The notes below the pieces were generated by a model. It searched no databases. It had not been told where the DNA came from and worked only from the letters and a program-made list of their open reading frames with translations. Below are positions 25,336 through 34,265 of a DNA stretch of 64,000 nt, piece by piece. The translations under genes and the position numbers were made by a program. How positions within the stretch are numbered: position 1 is the first letter of the stretch; every line of letters starts with the position of its first letter. The DNA comes from Pseudomonadales bacterium (GTDB lineage Bacteria > Pseudomonadota > Gammaproteobacteria > Pseudomonadales > Azotimanducaceae). The stretch spans positions 1 through 64,000 of the forward strand of contig JALZVT010000108.1 of assembly GCA_023300545.1 (NCBI GenBank), in the 5' to 3' direction.

Positions 25336-26442
25336 ATGCCTTCTGCCTACATCGATATCGCCAATCACCTCCGCACCCAGCGCAGTGAACGATTGGGCAA
25401 CACCGCACTCAATGCAGCCGACTTCAGCGCCATTGCTGACGCAGGCTATTTAACCCTGAGCGTGCCAGTTGAAATGAGCGGCCACTGGCAAAACCTGCAA
25501 AGCACCGGACCTGTACTCGCCGAATCGGTGCGAGCACTCGCGCGCGGCGACTCAAGCGTTGCTCTTGTTGCCGCTATGCACCCCTCCGTGCTCGCGTTTT
25601 GGCACGCCGGAACCGGGGCCAACCCGCTTGACGTCATTACTCATCAAGCCCAACGTCATTTTGCCACTGCGCTAGACGGTCACTGGTGGGGCACGTTAAT
25701 GAGCGAACCCGGCAGTGGCGGCGACCTCAGCAAAACCAGCACCCAAGCAGTGGCCGGTGCAAATGACACCATTGCATTGACGGGCGAAAAGCACTTTGGC
25801 AGTGGCTCTGGGCAAACTTCCTTTATGGTCACCACCGCCCGCGAAGACGACGCCGTGAATCTGTTTGTTATCGACATGCGCGACAAAGCCTGGGACGGCG
25901 AACAGGGCCTGACCATGATTCGCCCCTGGGACGGTCACGGCATGTGCGGCACTCAAAGCCACGCGTTTAAACTTGAGAACTGCGCCGCTGAACGGGCAGA
26001 TCCTGGCAAACCGTTTAGTATTGCCCGCCCGCAAATCAGCAACCTCAGCGCCGTGCTGTTCTGTGCGGTGATCGCAGGCGTACTCGACGAAGCTTTTGAC
26101 TACGCGCTCAAGCGCTTGAATGCAAAGCACGATGGCATGCGCGCACTGGAGCGCGTTGAGCTAGTACGCGCCAACAACGAACACTGGCAGGCCATCACCC
26201 TGTTTGAGGCCGTCCGCGACAAAATGGGCACACCTGACGGTGTCGCTCACGCCCGACAAGCAAAGTACGCAATCGCCCAACACGCAGAGAATGCGCTGGG
26301 CAGGCTTGCAAAGGTGATTGGCGGGTCTAGCTTCGGACGCTCATCCCCACTCGGCCAATGGTCTCAGGATGTCAAAGCACTGGGCTTCCTTCGACCGCCA
26401 TGGGCACTCCAGAACGATCAGCTGTTTGAAGCTATGTTCTAA
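25336..26442 (+). CDS. Acyl-CoA dehydrogenase family protein
   Basis: A 368-residue flavoprotein of the acyl-CoA dehydrogenase fold. The central region GTLMSEPGSGGDLSKTST is the flavin-binding signature; the C-terminal helical domain carries SSFGRSSPLGQWSQDVKALGF in the place of the usual FAD-contacting RDxR segment. Length is normal. The N-terminal region is slightly short. It follows the MoaD gene by 41 bp in the same direction, so it may be co-transcribed with the Mo hydroxylase. The substrate is unknown; the enzyme could be a DszC- or monooxygenase-type member rather than a true dehydrogenase. Confidence 0.85.
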   Translation: MPSAYIDIANHLRTQRSERLGNTALNAADFSAIADAGYLTLSVPVEMSGHWQNLQSTGPVLAESVRALARGDSSVALVAAMHPSVLAFWHAGTGANPLDVITHQAQRHFATALDGHWWGTLMSEPGSGGDLSKTSTQAVAGANDTIALTGEKHFGSGSGQTSFMVTTAREDDAVNLFVIDMRDKAWDGEQGLTMIRPWDGHGMCGTQSHAFKLENCAAERADPGKPFSIARPQISNLSAVLFCAVIAGVLDEAFDYALKRLNAKHDGMRALERVELVRANNEHWQAITLFEAVRDKMGTPDGVAHARQAKYAIAQHAENALGRLAKVIGGSSFGRSSPLGQWSQDVKALGFLRPPWALQNDQLFEAMF

Positions 26443-26461
26443 ACCTCAGTAGCAGCAACCA

Positions 26462-26872
26462 CTAGTCCGAAGACCGAAATTGGTTTCTGCGCTCGCGACG
26501 CTCGATCTGAACTTCCGCAAATATGTGCTTGGGGTCAACTCCCTTTGCCCCAGGAGCGAGCACGGCGTCTATTCGTTCTGGCACGACGCGATAGACCGCC
26601 CCGTCGGATGCTCGGCGCAAAAAACCAAAATCTACGAGCTCGCGCCTCAGCGTGACATAGTCTGCAACACCATCGTCAGAACCGATGACATCGAGCCACA
26701 CCAAGAGCTGGCTGTTTACTTCGGTTTCGTCATAAAAAGTGTCTGGGTCGAAACCAACCATAGAGAGCGCCATCAACACTTCTGCGTCACTTCGCTTCTT
26801 TGGCAGACGCCGCATAACGCCGCCATTAAACGCGCGTCGAAGTATCTTTATAACGTCATCTCGATCTTTCAT
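26462..26872 (-). CDS. DUF2087 domain-containing protein
   Basis: A 136-residue cytosolic protein whose central segment, LVDFGFLRRASDGAVYRV, matches the DUF2087 pattern found at the end of some winged-helix regulators. Upstream, the sequence is helical (DDVIKILRRAFNGGVMRRLPKKRSDAEVLM). The last 25 residues are very basic. No DNA-binding helix-turn-helix was seen, so it may be the stand-alone form. It follows the SDR gene by 4 bp and is probably the last gene of that short operon. Confidence 0.72.
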   Translation of the reverse strand: MKDRDDVIKILRRAFNGGVMRRLPKKRSDAEVLMALSMVGFDPDTFYDETEVNSQLLVWLDVIGSDDGVADYVTLRRELVDFGFLRRASDGAVYRVVPERIDAVLAPGAKGVDPKHIFAEVQIERRERRNQFRSSD

Positions 26873-26876
26873 CAGC

Positions 26877-27626
26877 TTAGATCAGGTTTAGCCCGCCGTC
26901 GGCTAACACCACCTCTCCAGTTAGGTAGTTACTTGCAACCAGCATCGACACGATCTGCGCGATGTCTTCAGGTTGTGCAGCCCTTTTCATCGGCGCGCGT
27001 TCTCGCCACAGTTTCTGGGCCGCAACCCAACTCGCGGTCATTTGTGTGTCAACCAGACCAGGCGCAACCGCATTCACTCGAATGTCCGGCGAAAGGCTCA
27101 CGGCTAACAGTTTAGTCATGTGGTTTAACGCGGCCTTACTAACGGAATAAGGAATAGAGGCGCCCTTAGGTCGAACGCCGGCATGAGAACTGATGTTCAC
27201 GACGCAACTGGAGCATTCTTTTGTCGACGACGATCGCAACGCCTGCTCCGCAGCAGTAATAAGTGTCCAAGGCGCAATCACATTCACAGCGTAAAGCGCA
27301 TGCCATGTTTCCGGCGACGCAGCACCAAGATCAGCGTGCGGAATGGTTGCGCTGATACCTGCGTTGTTAACCAACACATCCAAACGCCCATGATGGGACA
27401 ACACCTGTGCTATCAACCCACTTGCCTCACTTTGATCCGCGAGGTCAGCCTGGGTGTAAGACGCATTAGCGTGGCCCCCAGCCAGCTTGCGCCCGGCCGC
27501 CACTGACGACTTCGAATGGTAGGCAAGCGTAAATCCCTCACCCGCCAGATGCTCAGCGATCGCCTTACCAATCCCCTGAGTCGATCCGGTAACCAGAGCA
27601 ACCCTGCCTGCATTTTCACTGGACAT
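26877..27626 (-). CDS. Short-chain dehydrogenase/reductase
   Basis: A 249-residue classical SDR. NAD(P) site TGSTQGIGKAIAEHLA near residue 14, NNAG at about 92, catalytic Ser in NISSHAG, and Tyr-x-x-x-Lys in YSVSKAALNH. The Gly-rich loop is complete and the length is standard. FabG-like proteins of this type reduce 3-oxoacyl groups or small ketones; the substrate cannot be named. It is 8 bp downstream of the VOC gene and 4 bp upstream of the DUF2087 gene. Confidence 0.9.
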   Translation of the reverse strand: MSSENAGRVALVTGSTQGIGKAIAEHLAGEGFTLAYHSKSSVAAGRKLAGGHANASYTQADLADQSEASGLIAQVLSHHGRLDVLVNNAGISATIPHADLGAASPETWHALYAVNVIAPWTLITAAEQALRSSSTKECSSCVVNISSHAGVRPKGASIPYSVSKAALNHMTKLLAVSLSPDIRVNAVAPGLVDTQMTASWVAAQKLWRERAPMKRAAQPEDIAQIVSMLVASNYLTGEVVLADGGLNLI

Positions 27627-27634
27627 GATGCGTG

Positions 27635-28864
27635 CTACCCGGTCTGTGGGCCTGCAAACTGAACCTTGATGCCGTCAGGGTCAAAGAAGAACACAATGCC
27701 AATTTCAGAGCTGCCACCTATCGGTCCCAGCTGTTCAAAGCCCAGGTCGTTCATCGCCTTAACCGTCGCGGTTAAATCTTCCACATAGAAGTTAATTCGA
27801 TCGATGCCCAGATGATTAACGGGTGGCGAGTAAGCCGGCGCATCGTCATACGGCGTCTGCCAGCGCCGCAACTGCAACGTCGCCATGTTGGCGCCTTCGC
27901 CAAAGCTTAGGTCCTCACCATCAAACTCGATGGCGTCGGTAAATCCGTGGGCCGTAGCGAAGTCGCCCGCCCCGGCCTGAGTGCCCGACGCAGTCTCACG
28001 AAACCCCAGCAATCGATAAAACTCTCGCGATCGCTCCAAGTCGGTCACGTTCATGTTTGTGTTAACCAGCCGCACCAAGTTAGGCGCTGAGGTTGACTTC
28101 GCCCCGCCATCAGCCTGGATCAGCTTCAAGAACGCGCCGTCTTGATCTTTGAAAAACACAAACCGCTCGCCGTTGGGGGCTGTGCTCGGCGACGATACAA
28201 ACTCCACGCCCTTTGACTGGAGATAGCTGAAGTCGCCATCAAGGTCGGTGGTGGAATAGGTCGCGTAGGCCATGCCGATGTGGTTTAGGTTGGCATAGGG
28301 TGGCTCTTCCCGGTAAAAGTCACCGCGAAACTGCACCGTGTCGACAAATGGCGGCATGGGCGGGTTTTCGAGGCTATGTAGCGAGACATGAATCAGGTAG
28401 TTGTCGGGGAACCCCAAGGCCTGAGCAAAGGTTGTGCTTGTCTCCGGTCCCGCAGGATAGATCTCGCCGATGAAACCCAAGGTTTCGTACAGGGCCCGCT
28501 GACGCTCTATATCGGTGGTATTAAGGCCAAAATAACCTTGCCGCAGCAGCCCAAGGTCAGCCTGAGCCACCTGAGTGACGCGAAGGCCCAGAGAACCATC
28601 ACTGCCTTCGGGAATTTCAACCTGGATTGTATTCTCGAGTTTAAGGCTTACCGACACGACAGACTCACCAGTGCCACTCAGTTCTTGCGGCGCTACAACA
28701 CTCGCGCCATTAATCGTGATCAGCGCGTTATCAACGCCTTGGGCATTAAGCACTAGCTTTGCTGGGCCCACGATTGATCGAAAGGTTGCCGAGAAGCTGG
28801 TCGGCTGACCGGGTTGGCGTTGCAATGTTGCTGGCCCAAAGCGGGTCAGGTTAGCTTCGTTCAT
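27635..28864 (-). CDS. Double-VOC protein with N-terminal beta domain
   Basis: A 409-residue protein. Residues about 1-105 form a beta-rich domain with no recognised family. Two vicinal-oxygen-chelate modules follow, the first near 110-250 (FGLNTTDIERQRALYETLGF and VEFVSSPS) and the second near 265-405 (VRLVNTNMNVTDLERSREFY, FFFDPDGIKVQFAG). Metal-binding His and Glu positions could be only partly traced (NHIGMAY, NHLGIDR). VOC enzymes open rings, transfer GSH or isomerise; the exact reaction is unknown. AGAGAG and CAGGAT before the ATG give a fair ribosome site. First gene of the minus-strand run VOC-SDR-DUF2087, divergent from the DUF3604 gene. Confidence 0.82.
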   Translation of the reverse strand: MNEANLTRFGPATLQRQPGQPTSFSATFRSIVGPAKLVLNAQGVDNALITINGASVVAPQELSGTGESVVSVSLKLENTIQVEIPEGSDGSLGLRVTQVAQADLGLLRQGYFGLNTTDIERQRALYETLGFIGEIYPAGPETSTTFAQALGFPDNYLIHVSLHSLENPPMPPFVDTVQFRGDFYREEPPYANLNHIGMAYATYSTTDLDGDFSYLQSKGVEFVSSPSTAPNGERFVFFKDQDGAFLKLIQADGGAKSTSAPNLVRLVNTNMNVTDLERSREFYRLLGFRETASGTQAGAGDFATAHGFTDAIEFDGEDLSFGEGANMATLQLRRWQTPYDDAPAYSPPVNHLGIDRINFYVEDLTATVKAMNDLGFEQLGPIGGSSEIGIVFFFDPDGIKVQFAGPQTG

Positions 28865-28987
28865 ATCCTGCTCTCTCTCAAATTCCTACGGTGAAGAGTA
28901 AGTCGATTGGGTGGGTGGCGGCAATGGTCCGGTGACACCAAACTTGACGCCGCGCCCTCATCATCAAACACTGGCGAAACAGGCTAG

Positions 28988-30946
28988 ATGATTGGGAATA
29001 TATTGATGCGTTGGACCTATTGGGTGGGCTTGGTGGCGATCTGTGTCGCTGGCTGGGTGATCTACGGCATCGTGAACCGGTTAAACACCTCGCTTCAACC
29101 CGAGGGGCAAGAAGCGCTGGCCGAGCTTCGGGCCAGCATTGAAGCCCAGAACGAGGCCGCCTTCTCTCGCCCGGCAAAGAAAGCGCTTCAGCCACAGCAA
29201 GCCAACACCCTGAAAAACGTCTACTTTGGCGACCTGCACGTCCACACCGACCTATCCTTCGATTCCTATTTGTTTGGCAACCGTCTCGACTCAGACACCG
29301 CCTACCGAATCGCCAAAGGTGAAAGCGCTGAGATCGCAACCGGCGAACGCGTTGAGCTAACCCGCCCCCTCGACTTTGTCGGTCTGACCGATCACGCAGA
29401 AGGCTTTGGTCTGCACGAGGCCTGTGCACTCACCCAGAAAAGCTCAGCCGCCAGCGACTATTGCAGCGCCATGGAAAACCCGTCGCTGCGGTTCTTTCTT
29501 TCCCTGCGCGCGGCGGGCGAAAGCCGGCCCATGATCAAAGATCTTGCGATCTATCAAGACAATGCTGAGGTTGCACGCACCTTTGCGGACTCGACCTGGC
29601 AAAAAATCAAGCAGGCCGCAGAGCGTCATTACGAACCCGGCACCTTCACCACCTTTGCAGGCTATGAATACTCGCCCGTTCTGCCCGATCGAGGTAAACA
29701 CCACCGCAACATATTGTTCAGATCGATGGACACTCCCCAGCACGCCATCTCAGCTTACGACGCAGCGTCAGAAATAGATCTGTGGCAGCAGCTGGAGGCC
29801 ACCTGCACAGACAATTGCCAGTTCCTGACCATTCCACACAACCCCAACAAGACCTGGGGTCTGGCCTTTGCCAGCCATACGATTGATGGCGTTCCTTACA
29901 CGATTGATAACTGGCAACTGCGAGAACGCTCAGAACCCATTGTGGAAATGTTCCAAATCAAGGGCAGCTCTGAATGCTCCAGCGCATTTGGTGCCGGCGA
30001 TGAAGAATGCAGTTTTGAACAGTTCTTGCCGGTCTGCGCTGAAAGCCAAGAAACCGCCTGTATTTTCCCAACCTCTATGGTGCGCGACGGCCTGCAGAAG
30101 GGCCTAGCCCTTGAAGACGAGCTGGGCTTCAACCCCATGAAATTTGGTTTAATCGGCTCTACAGACACCCACAACTCTAACCCCGGTGACACCGAGGAAT
30201 GGGATGCCCGCGGCCCAGCCGGGTTCACCTCGTCGCCGGCGGCGCGCAGACTGGATGGCGTCGGCGGCCGTTCTGAGGGCTCTCTCCAGCGCAATCCTGG
30301 CGGTCTTGCTGCGATCTGGGCAGCAGAAAACACTCGGGAAGCACTGTTCGACGCGATGCGAGCCAAGGAAGTGTACGCAACCAGTGGCACCCGCATAACG
30401 CTGCGGGTTTTTGCTGGCTTTGACCTACCGCTCGATATCGCTGCAACCGGTGACATTGCCGCTGCGTATCAAACGGGCGTGCCTATGGGCGGCACCGTTG
30501 AGGGTAAAGACGGTGAAATGGCGCTGTTTGTCTGGGCCGCCAAAGACCCCGACAATGCGCCCTTAGCGAAGCTTCAGGTGATCAAAGGCTGGGTCGAAGA
30601 CGGCAAGCGTCAGGAGGCGGTCTATGACATCGCTTGTGGTGGATCACAGCTCAACCCGGTCACCCACCGCTGCGCCGCAAACGGCGCCAAGGTGGATACC
30701 ACCGACTGTAGCTGGCAGAGTTCTGAGGGCGCCGCACAAATAACCACACGCTGGATCGACCCCGACTATGCCCCCAACGAGGATGCCTTCTATTACGTTC
30801 GCGCGGTGCAAAACCCAACCTGTCGTTGGAGCACGTACGACAGTTTGCGGCTCGGCCGGGAACTGCCAACCGAAGTTCCTGCGACGGTAACAGAAATGGC
30901 CTGGGCGTCACCGGTGTGGGTTAAGCAGCAACTCACCCCCCAATAA
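28988..30946 (+). CDS. DUF3604 (PHP-like) membrane-anchored hydrolase
   Basis: A 652-residue protein. An N-terminal membrane segment (WVGLVAICVAGWVIYGIV) tethers a DUF3604 domain, a PHP-phosphoesterase relative: the metal motif YFGDLHVHTDLSFDSY, then GLTDHAEGF and LIGSTDTHNSNPGD at further metal-ligand positions. It contains several cysteines in pairs, likely disulfides outside the cytoplasm. The role of the family is not settled. An alternative start at 29006 lies just before the TM segment; both are possible, as the site before 28988 is weak. The gene is followed by a degraded region. Confidence 0.82.
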   Translation: MIGNILMRWTYWVGLVAICVAGWVIYGIVNRLNTSLQPEGQEALAELRASIEAQNEAAFSRPAKKALQPQQANTLKNVYFGDLHVHTDLSFDSYLFGNRLDSDTAYRIAKGESAEIATGERVELTRPLDFVGLTDHAEGFGLHEACALTQKSSAASDYCSAMENPSLRFFLSLRAAGESRPMIKDLAIYQDNAEVARTFADSTWQKIKQAAERHYEPGTFTTFAGYEYSPVLPDRGKHHRNILFRSMDTPQHAISAYDAASEIDLWQQLEATCTDNCQFLTIPHNPNKTWGLAFASHTIDGVPYTIDNWQLRERSEPIVEMFQIKGSSECSSAFGAGDEECSFEQFLPVCAESQETACIFPTSMVRDGLQKGLALEDELGFNPMKFGLIGSTDTHNSNPGDTEEWDARGPAGFTSSPAARRLDGVGGRSEGSLQRNPGGLAAIWAAENTREALFDAMRAKEVYATSGTRITLRVFAGFDLPLDIAATGDIAAAYQTGVPMGGTVEGKDGEMALFVWAAKDPDNAPLAKLQVIKGWVEDGKRQEAVYDIACGGSQLNPVTHRCAANGAKVDTTDCSWQSSEGAAQITTRWIDPDYAPNEDAFYYVRAVQNPTCRWSTYDSLRLGRELPTEVPATVTEMAWASPVWVKQQLTPQ

Positions 30947-30985
30947 ATGAACCGAGCGCGACAGTATGCGCCTCCAGCTCGCCCA

Positions 30986-31566
30986 TCACTTTAAGTTCCG
31001 GGTGGGGATCCAACTATCAGCGTAAGCCGCAATATCGGCAAACACGGCTGCAGTCGCGCGAGCACCCATGTGGATAGGCGGCCGAGGTTGTCGAACCGGT
31101 TTTGGCCAACTCCAACTGGGCTCCACGCTAACGTGCTTGCCGGTAGGGCAATTTTTTCTCGCATGATCTCAGGCGCCTGAGCTATGTCCACACCGTGTGG
31201 AGCGTACTCTTCGACTTTCCATCCATAGCCAATCCCAAACTCAAATCGGCCATCCGATGTCTAATCCAGTGTGGCAATGGATTTTGCCAGCGCGACTGCA
31301 TCATGAACGGGTAGAAGCGACACACCCGTACTCAAGCGGAGCGTTGTGGCGACAGCAGATGCCGCTGCCCGTACGATTAGCGGATCAGACGTACGCTTGT
31401 ACTATTCTAGAAGGTCTCCTCCAGGCCAGCTTGTTAGTCGACTTGTGGGCAAATGGGTTTTTTCTGGAATCCACAAGGACTCAAAACCACGGGATTCAAG
31501 CTCCGGAGCAAGCTTGGTTACTTTGAGGGTTTGGTCTGTGGCAAATATCATCGCTCCTACTTTCAT
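30986..31566 (-). pseudogene. LLM-class (F420/FMN) oxidoreductase pseudogene
   Basis: The minus strand starts MKVGAMIFATDQTLKVTKLA at 31566 and continues in one frame as a luciferase-like monooxygenase: SLWIPEKTHLPTSRLTSWPG, TLRLSTGVSLLPVHDAVALA, DGRFEFGIGYGWKVEEYAPH and DIAQAPEIMREKIAL. In-frame stops lie at 31402-31404 (TAG) and 31261-31263 (TAG). After about 31140 the reading shifts; the family text resumes in another frame as PSWSWPKPV, PPIHMGARATAAVFADIAAY and DSWIPTRNLK. Two stops and a frameshift make it non-functional. The intact paralogue at 50464 shows the same order of motifs. The upstream small frame ends TAATG on this start, so the original genes were coupled. Confidence 0.93.
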
Positions 31567-31760
31567 TACTTTTCGTCCACTAACAGGGTGGCGAAGAAGA
31601 TGCGAACACTCGGATTCTCCCGTACATTCTCAGGAGCAGCCTCGGGTCGACGGAGTAAGGCATGAACACCAAAACCACCAAATAGCAAAGCCACCACTAG
31701 AGACCCGAACAACACCGCTAGAGCGTTAAAAACACAAAAGGCTGTCGTGGCACCAAGCAC
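31566..31760 (-). CDS. Small hydrophobic ORF coupled to the LLM pseudogene
   Basis: A 64-codon frame with a GTG start. It has one strong hydrophobic stretch (FNALAVLFGSLVVALLFGGF) followed by a charged tail with ARG and GLU residues. Its TAA overlaps the ATG of the pseudogene. No family recognised. It may be a decayed membrane gene rather than a live one; the upstream frame is closed by TAA about 40 bases before the GTG. Confidence 0.3.
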   Translation of the reverse strand: MLGATTAFCVFNALAVLFGSLVVALLFGGFGVHALLRRPEAAPENVRENPSVRIFFATLLVDEK

Positions 31761-31869
31761 TATCGGCCAAGCACGATGACGTACAGCTCTTCGAGCAGAT
31801 TAATAGCCGGAGGCCCCGATCTGACTGCAAAAGAACAGCTCGCCAGAACACAACGGCATCTGAGAGTGC

Positions 31870-32241
31870 CTAGCCCCCCTGCTGAGCCGCTAGCTCGGCC
31901 AGATCAAAATAGTCCCGCCACTCAACAATCTCGTCGTTCTCAACTTTAAACACGCCCATGACGCGCACGGCCATTTTGCCGCCACCCTCCATAAAGAAAC
32001 GGTCTTCGCGTTCATTCAGAACCGTGTCACCGTTTTCGGCGGTGTTGAACACTTCCCATTCGAGCCCGGTCAGATTAGGCATGCCTTTGAGAAACACCCG
32101 CGCGGCCTCACGACCGTGCATGGGCTCCATAGGAATGTTGTGATACACCACGTTCTCAGCAAGCATGTCGCAGGCGCCGTCGATGTCCATGCGGTTGAAC
32201 GCGTCGATAAACGCGCTCACCCGGGTTTGTGCAGCAGCCAC
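31870..32241 (-). CDS. Limonene-1,2-epoxide hydrolase-like (SnoaL/NTF2 fold)
   Basis: A 123-residue protein of the SnoaL/NTF2 fold. The catalytic set of limonene-1,2-epoxide hydrolase is in place: Tyr and Asn in VYHNIPM, Arg and Asp in NEREDRFF, and Trp-Arg-Asp in VEWRDYFDL. Water would be added to an epoxide by the Asp-Arg-Asp system. The native substrate is unknown. Only 1 bp separates it from the preceding thiolase gene, so the two are one operon, suggesting a degradation pathway for a terpenoid or unsaturated acid. Confidence 0.85.
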   Translation of the reverse strand: MAAAQTRVSAFIDAFNRMDIDGACDMLAENVVYHNIPMEPMHGREAARVFLKGMPNLTGLEWEVFNTAENGDTVLNEREDRFFMEGGGKMAVRVMGVFKVENDEIVEWRDYFDLAELAAQQGG

Positions 32242-32242
32242 C

Positions 32243-33454
32243 TTAAACGCGCTGAATCAGAGTGCCGGTACCAAGACCGCCACCACAGCACATACTCACC
32301 ACACCATACTCGCCACCAGTACGTTGCAACTCGTGTACCGCTTTGGTGATTAGAAAACAGCCCGTTGCACCCAGCGGGTGGCCGAGCGCAATTGCGCCGC
32401 CATTAGGGTTCACTTTAGCCATATCAGCACCCACCGTTTTTGCCCAAGACAGCACAACAGAGGCAAAGGCTTCGTTCACTTCAAAGACGTCAACGTCATC
32501 CACCTTGATGCCGCCGTCAGCCAACACTTTCTCAGTCGCTGGAATGGGGCCTTCAAGCATCAGCACCGGATCGCAACCCACTAGCGCTGTTGAAACCACC
32601 CGGGCCAGAGGCTTGAGTCCAAGCTCCGCCGCCTTCTCGGCTGACATTAGCAGCACCGCTGCTGCGCCATCTGCAATCTGCGATGAGGTACCCGCCGTGT
32701 GCGCGCCGTCTTCGCGCGCAACGGGTTTGAGTTCGGCAAGCTTTGCCAAGCTGGTATTGCGGGGCACTTCGTCTTTGCTGAAGGTCTCCATCGCGCCGGT
32801 GCGTTTGCCGTCTTCGCCGAGTAGCGCAACATCTAATGGCAGAATCTGCGAGTCAAAACGACCGTCGGCAATCGCCGCCGCGGCCAGCTCCTGGGAGCGC
32901 AAACCAAAGCCGTCGGTGTCAGCGCGGGTGAGTTGATACTTCTCACACATGCGCTCTGCGCCTTCGAACTGACTGGTGAACTCAAAGTGTTCGAAGTAAC
33001 TGCGTGAAATGGGCTTGCCTAAATGCTTGGGCAAACCCACCGCGTCAGAACCAATGGGCAGCTTCGACATGCTCTCGACGCCACAAGCGAGCACCACGTC
33101 TGCGGTGCCAGCAAGAATGGCGTGGGAGCCCAGCGTTACGGCCTCCTGAGAGGAACCACATTGGGAATCGATCGTAATGCAGGGTGTTTCCTGAGCGCCG
33201 CCCTGGGACAGCCACGCGGTGCGGGTGACGTTCATACCCTGAGCACCCAGCTTGTTAATGCAACCGCCAATGATCTGATCAACCACGCCAGACTCCAACG
33301 AGTTGCGCGCCAACAGCTTGTTGAACACCTGGCCGAGTATATCGGTGGGATGCATGGTGCTAAGCCCGCCGTTCCTGCGGCCAACCGCACTGCGGGCAGC
33401 ATCAACAATTACAACATCAGGCAGGCTTTTTGAAGTTTGGGCAGTGTTGGCCAT
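32243..33454 (-). CDS. Acetyl-CoA acetyltransferase (thiolase)
   Basis: A 403-residue thiolase. The acyl-accepting cysteine is C99 in ITIDSQCGSSQEAV; the general base is in GHPLGATG and the second cysteine is in CCGGGLGTG. Thiolases cleave 3-ketoacyl-CoA or condense two acetyl-CoA. The sequence SKSLPDVVIVDAARSAVGRR is the normal N-terminus with a 10-residue extension. A GGAGAG ribosome site lies before the ATG. Forms an operon with the epoxide-hydrolase-like gene. Confidence 0.92.
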   Translation of the reverse strand: MANTAQTSKSLPDVVIVDAARSAVGRRNGGLSTMHPTDILGQVFNKLLARNSLESGVVDQIIGGCINKLGAQGMNVTRTAWLSQGGAQETPCITIDSQCGSSQEAVTLGSHAILAGTADVVLACGVESMSKLPIGSDAVGLPKHLGKPISRSYFEHFEFTSQFEGAERMCEKYQLTRADTDGFGLRSQELAAAAIADGRFDSQILPLDVALLGEDGKRTGAMETFSKDEVPRNTSLAKLAELKPVAREDGAHTAGTSSQIADGAAAVLLMSAEKAAELGLKPLARVVSTALVGCDPVLMLEGPIPATEKVLADGGIKVDDVDVFEVNEAFASVVLSWAKTVGADMAKVNPNGGAIALGHPLGATGCFLITKAVHELQRTGGEYGVVSMCCGGGLGTGTLIQRV

Positions 33455-33564
33455 GGTCGTCTCTCTCCTCAGTTAGACCCCAAGGGTGGCCGACTATGGC
33501 GAGGCAATCAATACCAAGCATGTTGTGTACGGCTCATGTATGGCATGAGCCGCGTTACAAGCGA

Positions 33565-33981
33565 TCAGCCGTCGGTGATGCGACGTCCCATGCCCGCCCG
33601 CTTATCTTCCACATGCGTACGTACTGGCATACCCACGTCTGATTCACGGCGAAGGTTGTCGCGACGCTCATCAAAGTGTTCGTAAACGCAGCGACAGCCT
33701 TGTGGGTTACTGCAGTTGCCCAGGGGTAACAGCGGCGCCTCTTCAGAGAGGAAGCGCTGGCCACCGAGTTCTTCCACCGAGTCGCAGCAGTTCTCGTCAC
33801 GCGCACGCACAGCAACGCCATGAAACAACTTGTTCACACTGCCGCTCAGGACACGACTGCCGGCTGCACGGCCTTTAATCCGTCCAATCCGCGCAAAGCT
33901 GCCTTTCTTATCAAGCGCTCTATACAGGCCCTTTTGGCCCTGTTTGCTTTTGTCTCGACCTTTGCCTAATCCAAACAGCAT
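33565..33981 (-). CDS. Conserved-looking Cys-rich basic protein, function unknown
   Basis: A 138-residue cytosolic protein, basic throughout. Six cysteines cluster in the centre: ENCCDS and GNCSNPQGCRCVYEHFDERR, a spacing that could bind zinc or another metal. The C-terminus (RRESDVGMPVRTHVEDKRAG) is charged. No family name could be given. No signal peptide. It is followed by the thiolase gene 110 bp downstream and preceded by a 284-bp gap that shows no gene. Confidence 0.6.
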   Translation of the reverse strand: MLFGLGKGRDKSKQGQKGLYRALDKKGSFARIGRIKGRAAGSRVLSGSVNKLFHGVAVRARDENCCDSVEELGGQRFLSEEAPLLPLGNCSNPQGCRCVYEHFDERRDNLRRESDVGMPVRTHVEDKRAGMGRRITDG

Positions 33982-34265
33982 GTCTTAATTCCTTTGCCAC
34001 GCCAGTGTGCCGTTAGCCGACCACCCGCTATTGCCATTCATTGAAGTCTGAACAACATAAAGTTCGACACTCGTCCTGAGTACGATTGGCTCAGTTTAAC
34101 AGGGTTGTTGGTAAAGCAGCCAGACTAGCAAAGGTAATTTTTTTCAAGTAAAAGCTTAGAATAGTCATCTATGTACATGTTTTATAGGTCTTTAATAGAA
34201 TCAGCAACAAAGGGCGAATTCAGCGGCCAATAACGCCGTCCAACCGCGGCTGAATCCCTCACGGC

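Larger units (their letters stand above)
30947..31869. other. 923-bp decayed region
   Basis: No intact gene of normal size lies here. The minus strand holds a broken LLM-type monooxygenase (30986-31566) and, just upstream of it, a 64-codon hydrophobic frame. A short open stretch after the pseudogene end (PELKVMGELEAHTVALGS in the minus strand) could be another fragment. Short plus-strand frames (for example 31197-31526) are shadows of the pseudogene. Confidence 0.8.

Noticed and set aside
31197-31729. Plus-strand frames of 109-127 codons in the 31-kb gap
   Set aside because: They lie opposite the LLM pseudogene and have no recognisable protein pattern.
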